Assembly: GCA_003524335.1 (NCBI GenBank)
Contig: DQHV01000312.1
Span: 2,701 to 11,307, forward strand
Length of the DNA: 8,607 nt
DNA from: Candidatus Aminicenantota bacterium
GTDB lineage: Bacteria > Acidobacteriota > Aminicenantia > Aminicenantales > UBA8522
Direction of reading: 5' to 3'
The notes beneath the pieces were generated by a model. That model saw only the letters and a program-made list of their open reading frames with translations, did not search any database and was not told the origin of the DNA. Shown piece by piece: positions 1 to 6,000 of this stretch (within the stretch, counting starts at the first letter, position 1; the number at the start of each line of letters is the position of its first letter). The position numbers and the translations under genes were made by a program.

Positions 1-251
1 CCGGGCAGGTCATCGCCCGCCTGGAGGAGGGAGAGTTTCTGCGTGCTGGTGCCGACCAACATGAAGATCGAAGTCACCGACCCTCGCTTGGCATCCCAAT
101 CGGCGATCGTCAGAGGAATCCTCTCACCCCGTTCATCGGACATCACGATGATAAACTGGCCGGGACGACTCTTGCGGGCCACCTCGGGCGCATGGACCTC
201 GAGAAGATGGATGTTGGGCACCAGTCGCTCTCGGCGCAGGACCTTGGCCAT
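1..251 (-). CDS. NfnA/SudB-like FAD/NAD(P)-binding subunit (sulfide/dihydroorotate dehydrogenase-like), 3' end beyond window
   Basis: The first 83 codons of a flavoprotein subunit are visible; the rest lies beyond the left edge. I translated it from ATG at 251. The protein begins MAKVLRRERLVPNIHLLEV, contains APEVARKSRPGQFIIV at about residues 21-36 and ERIPLTIADWD at about 43-53. This is the ferredoxin-reductase-like FAD domain of NfnA (the small subunit of NADH-dependent ferredoxin:NADP oxidoreductase), SudB and PyrK-like proteins, where the R-x-PLTI stretch contacts FAD. The NAD(P) domain and C-terminal [2Fe-2S] cysteines expected in the family are out of view. A GGAG Shine-Dalgarno (256-259) sits 4 nt before the start, and the gap to the preceding gene is 13 nt, so it is very likely co-transcribed with the Nuo-like genes. 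In known systems this subunit pairs with a GltD-like NfnB/SudA, which could follow next. NfnA, SudB and a PyrK-like role cannot be separated from this fragment. Confidence 0.85.
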   Translation of the reverse strand, partial: MAKVLRRERLVPNIHLLEVHAPEVARKSRPGQFIIVMSDERGERIPLTIADWDAKRGSVTSIFMLVGTSTQKLSLLQAGDDLP

Positions 252-264
252 GATGCTCCTCTCT

Positions 265-2610
265 CTATCCTTCCTGTTTTCGGCGGCGAGTCTTAGTCTT
301 ATCCCTCAGCCTCCTGAGACCCTTGACCTCTTCGCAGAGGTTTAGACCGCGGTAGGTATCGGGGATATCCACCCAATCCTCAGAGGCAGGAGAGTCCGAA
401 GCGATCCCCGCAGTCCCGCCGGCAAACCCGAGCGGGATAAATCGGGAAGCGGATTTCATGTTCTCTTGCACAAAAGACGGCCGGCCCTTTTTGAGATGAT
501 GGGACGAGGCCTCGTGGAGAGCGGGCAACATCTTGCTCATCTCCTCGGCGATCTCAGAGGAGTTCTGGTAGACAAAATCCCTGCTTCCCATCTTATCGGC
601 AAGCCGGCAGAAGATCCACCAATCCGGCTTGGACTCACCCAGGGGATCGAGCAACCTCTTATATTTTTGGATCCGTCCCTCGACGTTGACGAAAGTCCCT
701 TCGGTCTCTGCCCAGGTCGCTGCAGGAAGGACGACGTCGGCCACCCTGTTGTTAGCGCCTCGATAGCAGTCCTGGACGATCACGAAACCCGGATGGCTTT
801 CACCCAGCGGGGGGAACGTGCCCGCCAGGTAGAGTGAATCAAACCGGCCTTTCTCGGCCCCCTGGACAACCTGGTCAAGGGACAAACCGTTCGCGGCGCC
901 GGGCGGGCAGAGCTCGACGACCCCCCTCTCGTTGTTTTCTGCGGCCAGCGGAATGACCCTGGCCTCGACCAGCTGGGCGAGGTTCCAGAACATCCGGGAA
1001 AACCCCGCGGCATCCGGCCGGCCGAAGAGTTCGGGGCCGCAGAGGAAGACCCCGGGCCGGGCCTCGTCGAGAAGACGTCCTATGGACTGGACCTCCTCTT
1101 CCGTGAGTCCGGCCGAGAAGATGGCTCCTGTTGTGCTCTGATTCTCCAGAGAGGCCTTCAGCTCCTCGTATCCAGGGATTGAAGCCCACTGGTCTTTCGG
1201 CCGGCGCTCGAGGAGCCAGCGGCTGAGATAGCCGAGAACCGCCGGCTCGCTTCCGGGTTTTGTCCTCAGCGAGTACGTCGCCCAGCGGTTGAGAGACGAT
1301 TCGCCGGGATTCCAGACGATGAGCCTGGCCCCTTTCTGGACCGCCTTGAGGACGTTTACCCAGAGTATTGGGTGGGAAAGTGCCAGGTCGGTTCCCGCCG
1401 CCAGGATGACTCCCGCCTCAGAGAGAGAAGCGACCTCAAAATTGAGCTGAGGAAAAATCCCGTGTTCCTGGAGCACTGTCCGATAGGCCGAGGGAGCCGA
1501 GGGACTCGGAGAATCGAGCACCGGTTCGGTGTTCAGGACGTTGCGGGCGAACTTCCGGGCAATATACTGGTCTTCCAAGGACAACTGAGAAGAGACCACA
1601 AAAGCATGGCCGCGGTCCCGCTTGGCCGTCAGTTTCTGAGCGATAATGTCTAAAGCCTCTTCCCAACTCACCTCAGCGAGTTCGCCGTGTCGGCGGAGCA
1701 TCGGCCGAAGGACCCGCTTCGGCGTGTGGACGACATCTCTGAGCACGAACCTGCCCTTGACGCAGGCCTGTCCATTGTTGACCGGGCCCCCGTCTTTGGG
1801 ATGGGAGCTGATGACCCGGCCTTTCCGCAGGCCGACCTCGAGGGTACAGCCGACGCTGCACAGAGGGCAGATCGTCCTGCGCGTTTCGTCGGGAAGGCCC
1901 TCGCCTTTCAGGGCGCGCTCGGTGAGCGAACCGGTCGGGCAGACATCGACGCAGGCCCCGCAGAATTGACAGCCGGATTCGAGGAGCGGCCGGTCCAGGG
2001 CTGTGCCGACGACGGCCTGAGGACCTCTGAAAACTACGGTCACAGCCGACGCGCCCCGCACCTCGGCGCAGACCCGGACACAGCGCGCGCAGAGGATGCA
2101 CAGGTTGTAGTTCCGGTCGAAGAAGGGATCTTCCCGGTGGACCTCGAAATTTCGGTACGACGCCGGGAACCGGACCCTCTCGACCTTGAGCTCGTCAGCG
2201 ACCTCCTGAAGCCGGCATTGGCCGTTCTCCGGGCAGAGGATACAGCCCGTCACTTCGCCCACCTTGCGGATGGTGGATTTGTATTCCTCGCAGTTTTTCT
2301 TTTCGGTGCAGATGAGGCAGGCATGGGGATGTTCCGAAAGGAGGAGCTCCAGCGTCAACCTTCGGAGTTCGCGGAGCTGGGGCGTTTCAGTCGTGACCTC
2401 GAGATTCTCCTCGACGGCAGTGCAGCAGGCCGGGACATACCCCCTTTTACCCTTGATTTCAACGAGGCAGAGCCGGCATCCGCCATAGGAAGTCAGGCCT
2501 TTGGCCGCGCACAGGTTGGGGATGCTGATCCCGTGATCTTGGGCCGCTTCGAGCACGGTCGTGCCGGGTTCGGCGGAGATCTCCCGGCCGTTGATCTTCA
2601 GTTTAATCAT
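265..2610 (-). CDS. NuoG / formate dehydrogenase alpha-like iron-sulfur molybdopterin-fold protein, active-site Cys absent
   Basis: A 781-residue large subunit of a NuoEFG-type complex. In order: a plant-type [2Fe-2S] domain (C34, C45, C48, C62); a NuoG-type His-Cys box (H94, C98, C101, C107) followed by a second C-x2-C-x5-C (C123, C126, C132); two [4Fe-4S] motifs (C171/174/177/181 and C214/217/220/224); the [4Fe-4S] box of molybdopterin oxidoreductases (C248, C251, C255, C283); then the molybdopterin-fold body, including ADVVLPAATWAETEGTF near 624-640. Where formate dehydrogenases have the Mo/W-binding Cys or Sec, Ser371 is found, and there is no Cys between 284 and 523. It probably acts as an electron conduit rather than a formate dehydrogenase. 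No H-cluster domain is present, so it is not a HydA hydrogenase. The ATG at 2610 is chosen because the ferredoxin fold starts there; the open frame upstream overlaps nuoF. The start overlaps the nuoF stop by 8 nt and has no clear Shine-Dalgarno, suggesting translational coupling. The C-terminus is short and basic. Confidence 0.9.
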   Translation of the reverse strand: MIKLKINGREISAEPGTTVLEAAQDHGISIPNLCAAKGLTSYGGCRLCLVEIKGKRGYVPACCTAVEENLEVTTETPQLRELRRLTLELLLSEHPHACLICTEKKNCEEYKSTIRKVGEVTGCILCPENGQCRLQEVADELKVERVRFPASYRNFEVHREDPFFDRNYNLCILCARCVRVCAEVRGASAVTVVFRGPQAVVGTALDRPLLESGCQFCGACVDVCPTGSLTERALKGEGLPDETRRTICPLCSVGCTLEVGLRKGRVISSHPKDGGPVNNGQACVKGRFVLRDVVHTPKRVLRPMLRRHGELAEVSWEEALDIIAQKLTAKRDRGHAFVVSSQLSLEDQYIARKFARNVLNTEPVLDSPSPSAPSAYRTVLQEHGIFPQLNFEVASLSEAGVILAAGTDLALSHPILWVNVLKAVQKGARLIVWNPGESSLNRWATYSLRTKPGSEPAVLGYLSRWLLERRPKDQWASIPGYEELKASLENQSTTGAIFSAGLTEEEVQSIGRLLDEARPGVFLCGPELFGRPDAAGFSRMFWNLAQLVEARVIPLAAENNERGVVELCPPGAANGLSLDQVVQGAEKGRFDSLYLAGTFPPLGESHPGFVIVQDCYRGANNRVADVVLPAATWAETEGTFVNVEGRIQKYKRLLDPLGESKPDWWIFCRLADKMGSRDFVYQNSSEIAEEMSKMLPALHEASSHHLKKGRPSFVQENMKSASRFIPLGFAGGTAGIASDSPASEDWVDIPDTYRGLNLCEEVKGLRRLRDKTKTRRRKQEG

Positions 2611-4345
2611 GTTGGCGTTTCTTGGCCTTCCGCTGGGCCGGACGGGCTCCCTGGCCGGGCAAGGCGATAAGCTGCCTGCAGACCCGGGCGGCGCATTTTC
2701 TATGCTTGATGTGCTCGAAGTACTCCTCCCGGAAATGGCGGATTGTGGAGAGCACGGGATTAGGGGCCGATTGTCCCAGCCCGCAGAGTGAAGCCGCCGT
2801 GATGGACTCGCCCAGTTCCTCAAGCCGAGCGAGGTCCGCCTCCTCTCCCTCGCCCCGGGTGATGCGGACCAGGATATCGTGCATCTGTCGCGTCCCGACC
2901 CGGCAGGGAACGCACTTCCCGCAGGACTCCTCCTGGGTAAAATGCATGTAGTGGCGAGCCAGGTCAACCATGCAGGTCGTTTCATCCATGACGATCATCC
3001 CGCCCGAGCCCATGGTCGAGCCGGCTTGGACGAGGTTGTCATAGTCGATGGCCAGGTCCAGCAGCTGAGCCGGAAGGCACCCTCCCGAGGGGCCCCCGGT
3101 CTGGACGGCCTTGAATTTCTTCCCGTCCTTGATGCCGCCGCCGATATCATAGATGATCTCGCGGAGCTTGGTCCCCATCGGAACCTCGACCTGGCCGCCA
3201 TGCCGGATTTTGCCGACAAGGGAAAAGATCTTCGTCCCCTTGCTCTTGGGCGTCCCGATTTGGCTGTACCACTCGGCGCCCCGTTTGATGATCAGGGGAA
3301 CGTTAGCCCAGGTCTCGACGTTGTTGATGTTGGTCGGCTGGCCCCACAGGCCCGACTGGGCCGGGAACGGGGGACGCTGCCGGGAGACGGCCCGCCGCCC
3401 CTCGATCGAGGCCATCAGTGAGGTTTCCTCACCGCAGATAAAGGCACCTGCGCCCTCTACGATCTGGATATCGAAGTGGAACTCCGAACCGAGGATGGAC
3501 TTCCCGAGAAGGCCGTGTTTCCTGGCCTGATCACGGGCGATTGTGATCTGCCGCACGGCCTGGGGAGCCTCCATCCGGACATAGATATACCCTTCGGCCG
3601 CGCCGATGGCGTAGGCGCCGATGATCATCCCCTCGATGACGCTGTGGGGATTGGCCCCCAAGATGCTGCGGTCCATGTAGGTCCCGGGATTCCCTTCGTC
3701 GGCGTTGCAGATGATGTATCTTCGGTCGGCGATCTCATTGCGGCAGAACTGCCATTTCTTTCCCGTCGGGAAGCCCGCGCCTCCCCTTCCCCGCAGGCCG
3801 GCGGAGTCGATCTCACGGATCACCTCTTCGGCGGTCATGTCGAAAAGGGCCCTGGACAGGGCCTGGTACCCCTCAGCCAGGATATAGTCTTCGATCCGGT
3901 TCGGGTCGATACGCAGGTTATCCTCCATGAGCAGCCGCATCTGCTTCCGGTAAAAGGGGATGTCCTTCTGGAGCGGATACCGGCGGCCGGTCTTGGGGTC
4001 CTCGTAGGCCAGGGCATCTATCACCTTGTTCTTGAGGATGGACTTCTCGATAACCATGGGGATGTCTTCCGGCTTCAGCCGGCCGTAGTAGATCCCCTCG
4101 GGATAGATGACGATGTTGGGCTCCAGCTCACAGAACCCATGACAGCCCGTGATTTCCAGACCGACCGTTTCCCGGAGGTCGCGCCTGTCGAGTTCCCGGC
4201 CGAGGGCTTCGATGATGCCGAGGGAGCCGCTGGCCTGGCCGCAAGTCCCGTTGGAAACGACCACGGTTTTCTTGGGGACCGGGCGTTCCTCCAGGATCCG
4301 GGCTTTCCAGACCGCCAGCTGGGAGGGGTGGGTGAGCTGTTTCAC
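2603..4345 (-). CDS. nuoF: NuoF / HydB-like NAD(P)H-binding FMN iron-sulfur subunit
   Basis: A 580-residue flavin subunit that exchanges electrons between NAD(P)H and FeS clusters in the cytoplasm. Residues about 26-105 form a thioredoxin-like [2Fe-2S] domain (C35, C68, C72), as in HydB/HndC-type proteins and unlike plain complex I NuoF. The FMN/NADH core follows: GLRGRGGAGFPTGKKW (183-198), NADEGNPGTYMDR (214-226), GAGAFICGEETSL (298-310) and NINNVETWANVP (339-350). The [4Fe-4S] site is C475, C478, C481 and C521. The C-terminal two-cluster ferredoxin domain of HydB/HndC is absent: the chain ends soon after C551 and C556 with a basic tail. The start is GTG at 4345; there is no other Met before residue 97 and the domain needs this start. 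A weak AGG (4351-4353) overlaps the nuoE stop, 5 nt upstream. It lies 6 nt after nuoE and overlaps the NuoG-like gene by 8 nt. Membership of the NuoF/HydB/HndC family is certain; the electron partner is not. Confidence 0.93.
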   Translation of the reverse strand: MKQLTHPSQLAVWKARILEERPVPKKTVVVSNGTCGQASGSLGIIEALGRELDRRDLRETVGLEITGCHGFCELEPNIVIYPEGIYYGRLKPEDIPMVIEKSILKNKVIDALAYEDPKTGRRYPLQKDIPFYRKQMRLLMEDNLRIDPNRIEDYILAEGYQALSRALFDMTAEEVIREIDSAGLRGRGGAGFPTGKKWQFCRNEIADRRYIICNADEGNPGTYMDRSILGANPHSVIEGMIIGAYAIGAAEGYIYVRMEAPQAVRQITIARDQARKHGLLGKSILGSEFHFDIQIVEGAGAFICGEETSLMASIEGRRAVSRQRPPFPAQSGLWGQPTNINNVETWANVPLIIKRGAEWYSQIGTPKSKGTKIFSLVGKIRHGGQVEVPMGTKLREIIYDIGGGIKDGKKFKAVQTGGPSGGCLPAQLLDLAIDYDNLVQAGSTMGSGGMIVMDETTCMVDLARHYMHFTQEESCGKCVPCRVGTRQMHDILVRITRGEGEEADLARLEELGESITAASLCGLGQSAPNPVLSTIRHFREEYFEHIKHRKCAARVCRQLIALPGQGARPAQRKAKKRQHD

Positions 4346-4351
4346 GGGAAC

Positions 4352-4798
4352 CTACTTCCGCTTCCTGTATTCCGCGATGATGGAATGGACATCTTCGACC
4401 GAGACATGGGAATAATAGGTGCCGTTGACGACGACCGTCGGCCCGATAGCGCAGCAGCCGAGGCAATTGACAGTCTCCAGCGAAAACATCCGGTCCGGCG
4501 TCGTCTCCCCGGGCTCGACTCCCAGCTCCTTTTTCATCTCGTCGAAGACTCCGGCGCCTCCCCGGATATGGCAGGACGTCCCCTGACAAACGGTCACCAA
4601 GTGTTTGCCGCGGGGCTGCAGTCGATAAGCTTTATAGAAAGTCAGCACTCCGTACACTTCATTCTCGGTGGTGTTCAGATGCTCGGCGACCCGGCGGATG
4701 GCCTGGGCAGGAATATAGCCGTACTCGGCCTGGACCTTGTGCAGGATCTGGGTCAGGTCCTTCTGCTCGCGGGAGAATTCCCGCAGAAGATCGTCCAT
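4352..4798 (-). CDS. nuoE: NuoE-like thioredoxin-fold [2Fe-2S] subunit
   Basis: A 148-residue protein matching the 24-kDa subunit family (NuoE, HydC, HndA). The N-terminal half is a helical segment (QILHKVQAEYGYIPAQAI at about 20-37, then AEHLNTTENEVYGVLTFYKAY) and the C-terminal half is a thioredoxin-like ferredoxin. The four [2Fe-2S] ligands are all present: C-x4-C in VCQGTSCHIRG and C-x3-C in VNCLGCCAIGP, followed by the usual VVVNGTYYSHVSVEDV end. It docks on NuoF and carries the off-pathway or bifurcation-related [2Fe-2S] cluster. Start choice: ATG at 4798 has GGAG at 4804-4807, 5 nt away; an in-frame ATG at 4813 would add five residues but lacks a clear Shine-Dalgarno. It starts 22 nt after the Ald-like gene ends and is followed 6 nt later by nuoF, so the three are almost certainly one transcript. 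Length and motifs are normal for the family. Confidence 0.93.
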   Translation of the reverse strand: MDDLLREFSREQKDLTQILHKVQAEYGYIPAQAIRRVAEHLNTTENEVYGVLTFYKAYRLQPRGKHLVTVCQGTSCHIRGGAGVFDEMKKELGVEPGETTPDRMFSLETVNCLGCCAIGPTVVVNGTYYSHVSVEDVHSIIAEYRKRK

Positions 4799-4803
4799 TT
4801 CAG

Positions 4804-4807
4804 CTCC
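4804..4807 (-). promoter_or_regulatory. Shine-Dalgarno deciding the nuoE start
   Basis: GGAG on the minus strand, 5 nt before the ATG at 4798. It favours the 148-residue form of NuoE over the in-frame ATG at 4813, whose upstream sequence (TGACGGGCCC) starts with the Ald-like stop codon and has no good ribosome binding site. Confidence 0.6.
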
Positions 4808-4820
4808 AGCCATGGGCCCG

Positions 4821-5933
4821 TCACGCCGAAAAAAGGTCTTGACAGTCCAAGCCGAAGCGCTCCGCGATATTTTTCTTAGTGAGATGGCCCCGGCCCATGT
4901 AGACGCCCCGGCTGAGAGCCCTGTTTCCCTGGAGGGCCTGGTCGATGCCGAGCACGCCGATGGCGTGGAGGTAATGAACGACCAGGTTGGAGAGGACCTT
5001 GGTCGAGGTCCGGCTGACCGCCGCGGTGATGTTGGGAACGCAGTAGTGGATGATGCCCTCGTCGATGTAGGTCGGATGTTCGAGTGTGGTCGGGCGGCTG
5101 GCTTCGATGCAGCCACCGTGATCGATGGCCAGGTCGATGATGACCGACCCCTTCTTCATGGTTTTCACCATATCGCGGGTGATCATCACGGGGGCCCTCT
5201 CTCCCGGCCGGAGGACAGCGCCGATAAGGACGTCGGCCACCTTGGTCATCCGGGTCAGGTTGTACTTGCTCCCCATCAGGGTGACGGCGCGTCCGCCGGT
5301 CATCTCCTCGATCCTTCTCAGCCTTTCCATGTTGTGGCCGACCACGATGGTGTGGGCGCCGGCACCGAGCATGGCGCGGCTGGCGCTCCGGGCTAGGACT
5401 CCGCTGCCGATGATCACTACCGTCGCCGGGGCAACGCTGACGACGCCTCCCAGGATGGCCCCGCGGCCGCCTTGATTGGTCTGGAGATAGTGGCCGGCTA
5501 TGGCCAGGCACATCTGCCCGGCGACCTCGCTCAGGCCCTCGTAGAACGGCAGCACATCGTCGACGTCCTGGATGATCTCGTAGCCGATCATCATGACGTT
5601 TTTCTGGAGGAGCTCCTCGACGATCGCCTTCTTGGCGATGGCGAGATGATGAAATCCAAGGAGGATCTGGTTCGCTTTGACCAGCCGGCATTCTTCCTGG
5701 TTGAGTGGGGAGATGTTCAGGACGATGTCGGACCGGCCGAAGACCTCGTCTTTGGTGAAAACGATGCTGGCTCCCTGGGCCGTGAACTCCTCGTTAGTGT
5801 AGCCGGCCTTGAGGCCAGCCCCGGCCTGGACATAGACTTTGTGCCCTTTCTCGACCAAGAAGGAAACACCACTCGGGTTGAGTCCGACCCGGTTCTCTAT
5901 TTTCGCGCTTTCGTTGATCACGCCGATTTCCAT
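4821..5933 (-). CDS. Alanine dehydrogenase / PNT-family protein (Ald-like), divergent active site
   Basis: A 370-residue protein aligning end to end with alanine dehydrogenase (usual length about 370). Visible family marks: ENRVGLNPSGV (13-23, with Arg15), HHLA (95-98, His96 catalytic), LSEVAGQM (134-141), the Rossmann stretch VVIIGSGVLARSA (172-184), GSVIIDLAIDHGGC (262-275, catalytic Asp271) and CVPNITAAVSRTST (298-311). Two key residues differ from classical Ald (NAD-linked alanine to pyruvate plus ammonia). The substrate-binding Lys of the KVKEP motif is Ser75 in NISPLNQEE, and the Asp that holds the NAD ribose hydroxyls is Gly199 in VVGHNMERL. It is probably still a cytoplasmic NAD(P)-dependent oxidoreductase, but substrate and cofactor may differ. 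The ATG at 5933 has a strong AAGGAGG (5939-5945). It appears to lead the operon that continues into nuoE after 22 nt, so it may feed or draw reducing equivalents from that complex. Family assignment is firm; alanine as substrate is doubtful. Confidence 0.88.
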   Translation of the reverse strand: MEIGVINESAKIENRVGLNPSGVSFLVEKGHKVYVQAGAGLKAGYTNEEFTAQGASIVFTKDEVFGRSDIVLNISPLNQEECRLVKANQILLGFHHLAIAKKAIVEELLQKNVMMIGYEIIQDVDDVLPFYEGLSEVAGQMCLAIAGHYLQTNQGGRGAILGGVVSVAPATVVIIGSGVLARSASRAMLGAGAHTIVVGHNMERLRRIEEMTGGRAVTLMGSKYNLTRMTKVADVLIGAVLRPGERAPVMITRDMVKTMKKGSVIIDLAIDHGGCIEASRPTTLEHPTYIDEGIIHYCVPNITAAVSRTSTKVLSNLVVHYLHAIGVLGIDQALQGNRALSRGVYMGRGHLTKKNIAERFGLDCQDLFSA

Positions 5934-5938
5934 CTATT

Positions 5939-5945
5939 CCTCCTT
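5939..5945 (-). promoter_or_regulatory. Strong Shine-Dalgarno of the Ald-like gene
   Basis: AAGGAGG on the minus strand, 5 nt before the ATG at 5933. It is the strongest ribosome binding site in the window and stands out against the weak ones before nuoF and the NuoG-like gene, consistent with this gene heading its operon. Confidence 0.75.
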
Positions 5946-5958
5946 AAAAAAGACTCCT

Positions 5959-5987
5959 ATATTATCAGAACAAGAAGCATTCAACAA
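5959..5987 (-). promoter_or_regulatory. Possible sigma-70 promoter for the Ald-like/nuo-like operon
   Basis: Read on the minus strand: TTGTTG (5982-5987), a 17-nt spacer, then TAATAT (5959-5964) preceded by TG one base away, an extended -10 form. Transcription would start near 5952, giving a leader of under 20 nt that carries AAGGAGG (5939-5945) before the ATG at 5933. It lies in the 67-nt gap after the amidohydrolase stop. The -10 matches the consensus at only three of six positions, so read-through from the upstream gene is an alternative, and I see no terminator between them. Confidence 0.4.
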
Positions 5988-6000
5988 CCGGCTCTTCCCC

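Noticed and set aside
265..2610. [FeFe]-hydrogenase HydA identity for the large subunit
   Set aside because: The N-terminal clusters are similar, but the C-terminal half has molybdopterin-oxidoreductase motifs and no H-cluster cysteine motifs.
1687..2670. 327-codon open frame on the plus strand
   Set aside because: It is antisense to the cysteine-rich part of the NuoG-like gene, whose motifs are unmistakable; the plus-strand product has no family features.
2611..2985. 125-codon upstream extension of the NuoG-like reading frame
   Set aside because: It lies wholly inside nuoF in another frame, has low-complexity Arg/Ser/Pro-rich composition, and the ferredoxin fold begins exactly at the ATG at 2610.
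3476..4879. 467-codon open frame on the plus strand
   Set aside because: It is antisense to nuoF and nuoE, shows no recognisable domain, and is what strong GC codon bias produces opposite a real gene.
4876..5691. 271-codon minus-strand frame inside the Ald-like gene
   Set aside because: It is a frame-shifted shadow rich in Arg, Pro, His and Gly; the overlapping Ald-like frame matches its family end to end.
5934..6000. Rho-independent terminator between the amidohydrolase and Ald-like genes
   Set aside because: There is a T-run on the minus strand (about 5946-5951), but no stable GC-rich inverted repeat stands just before it; the run leads into the Shine-Dalgarno.
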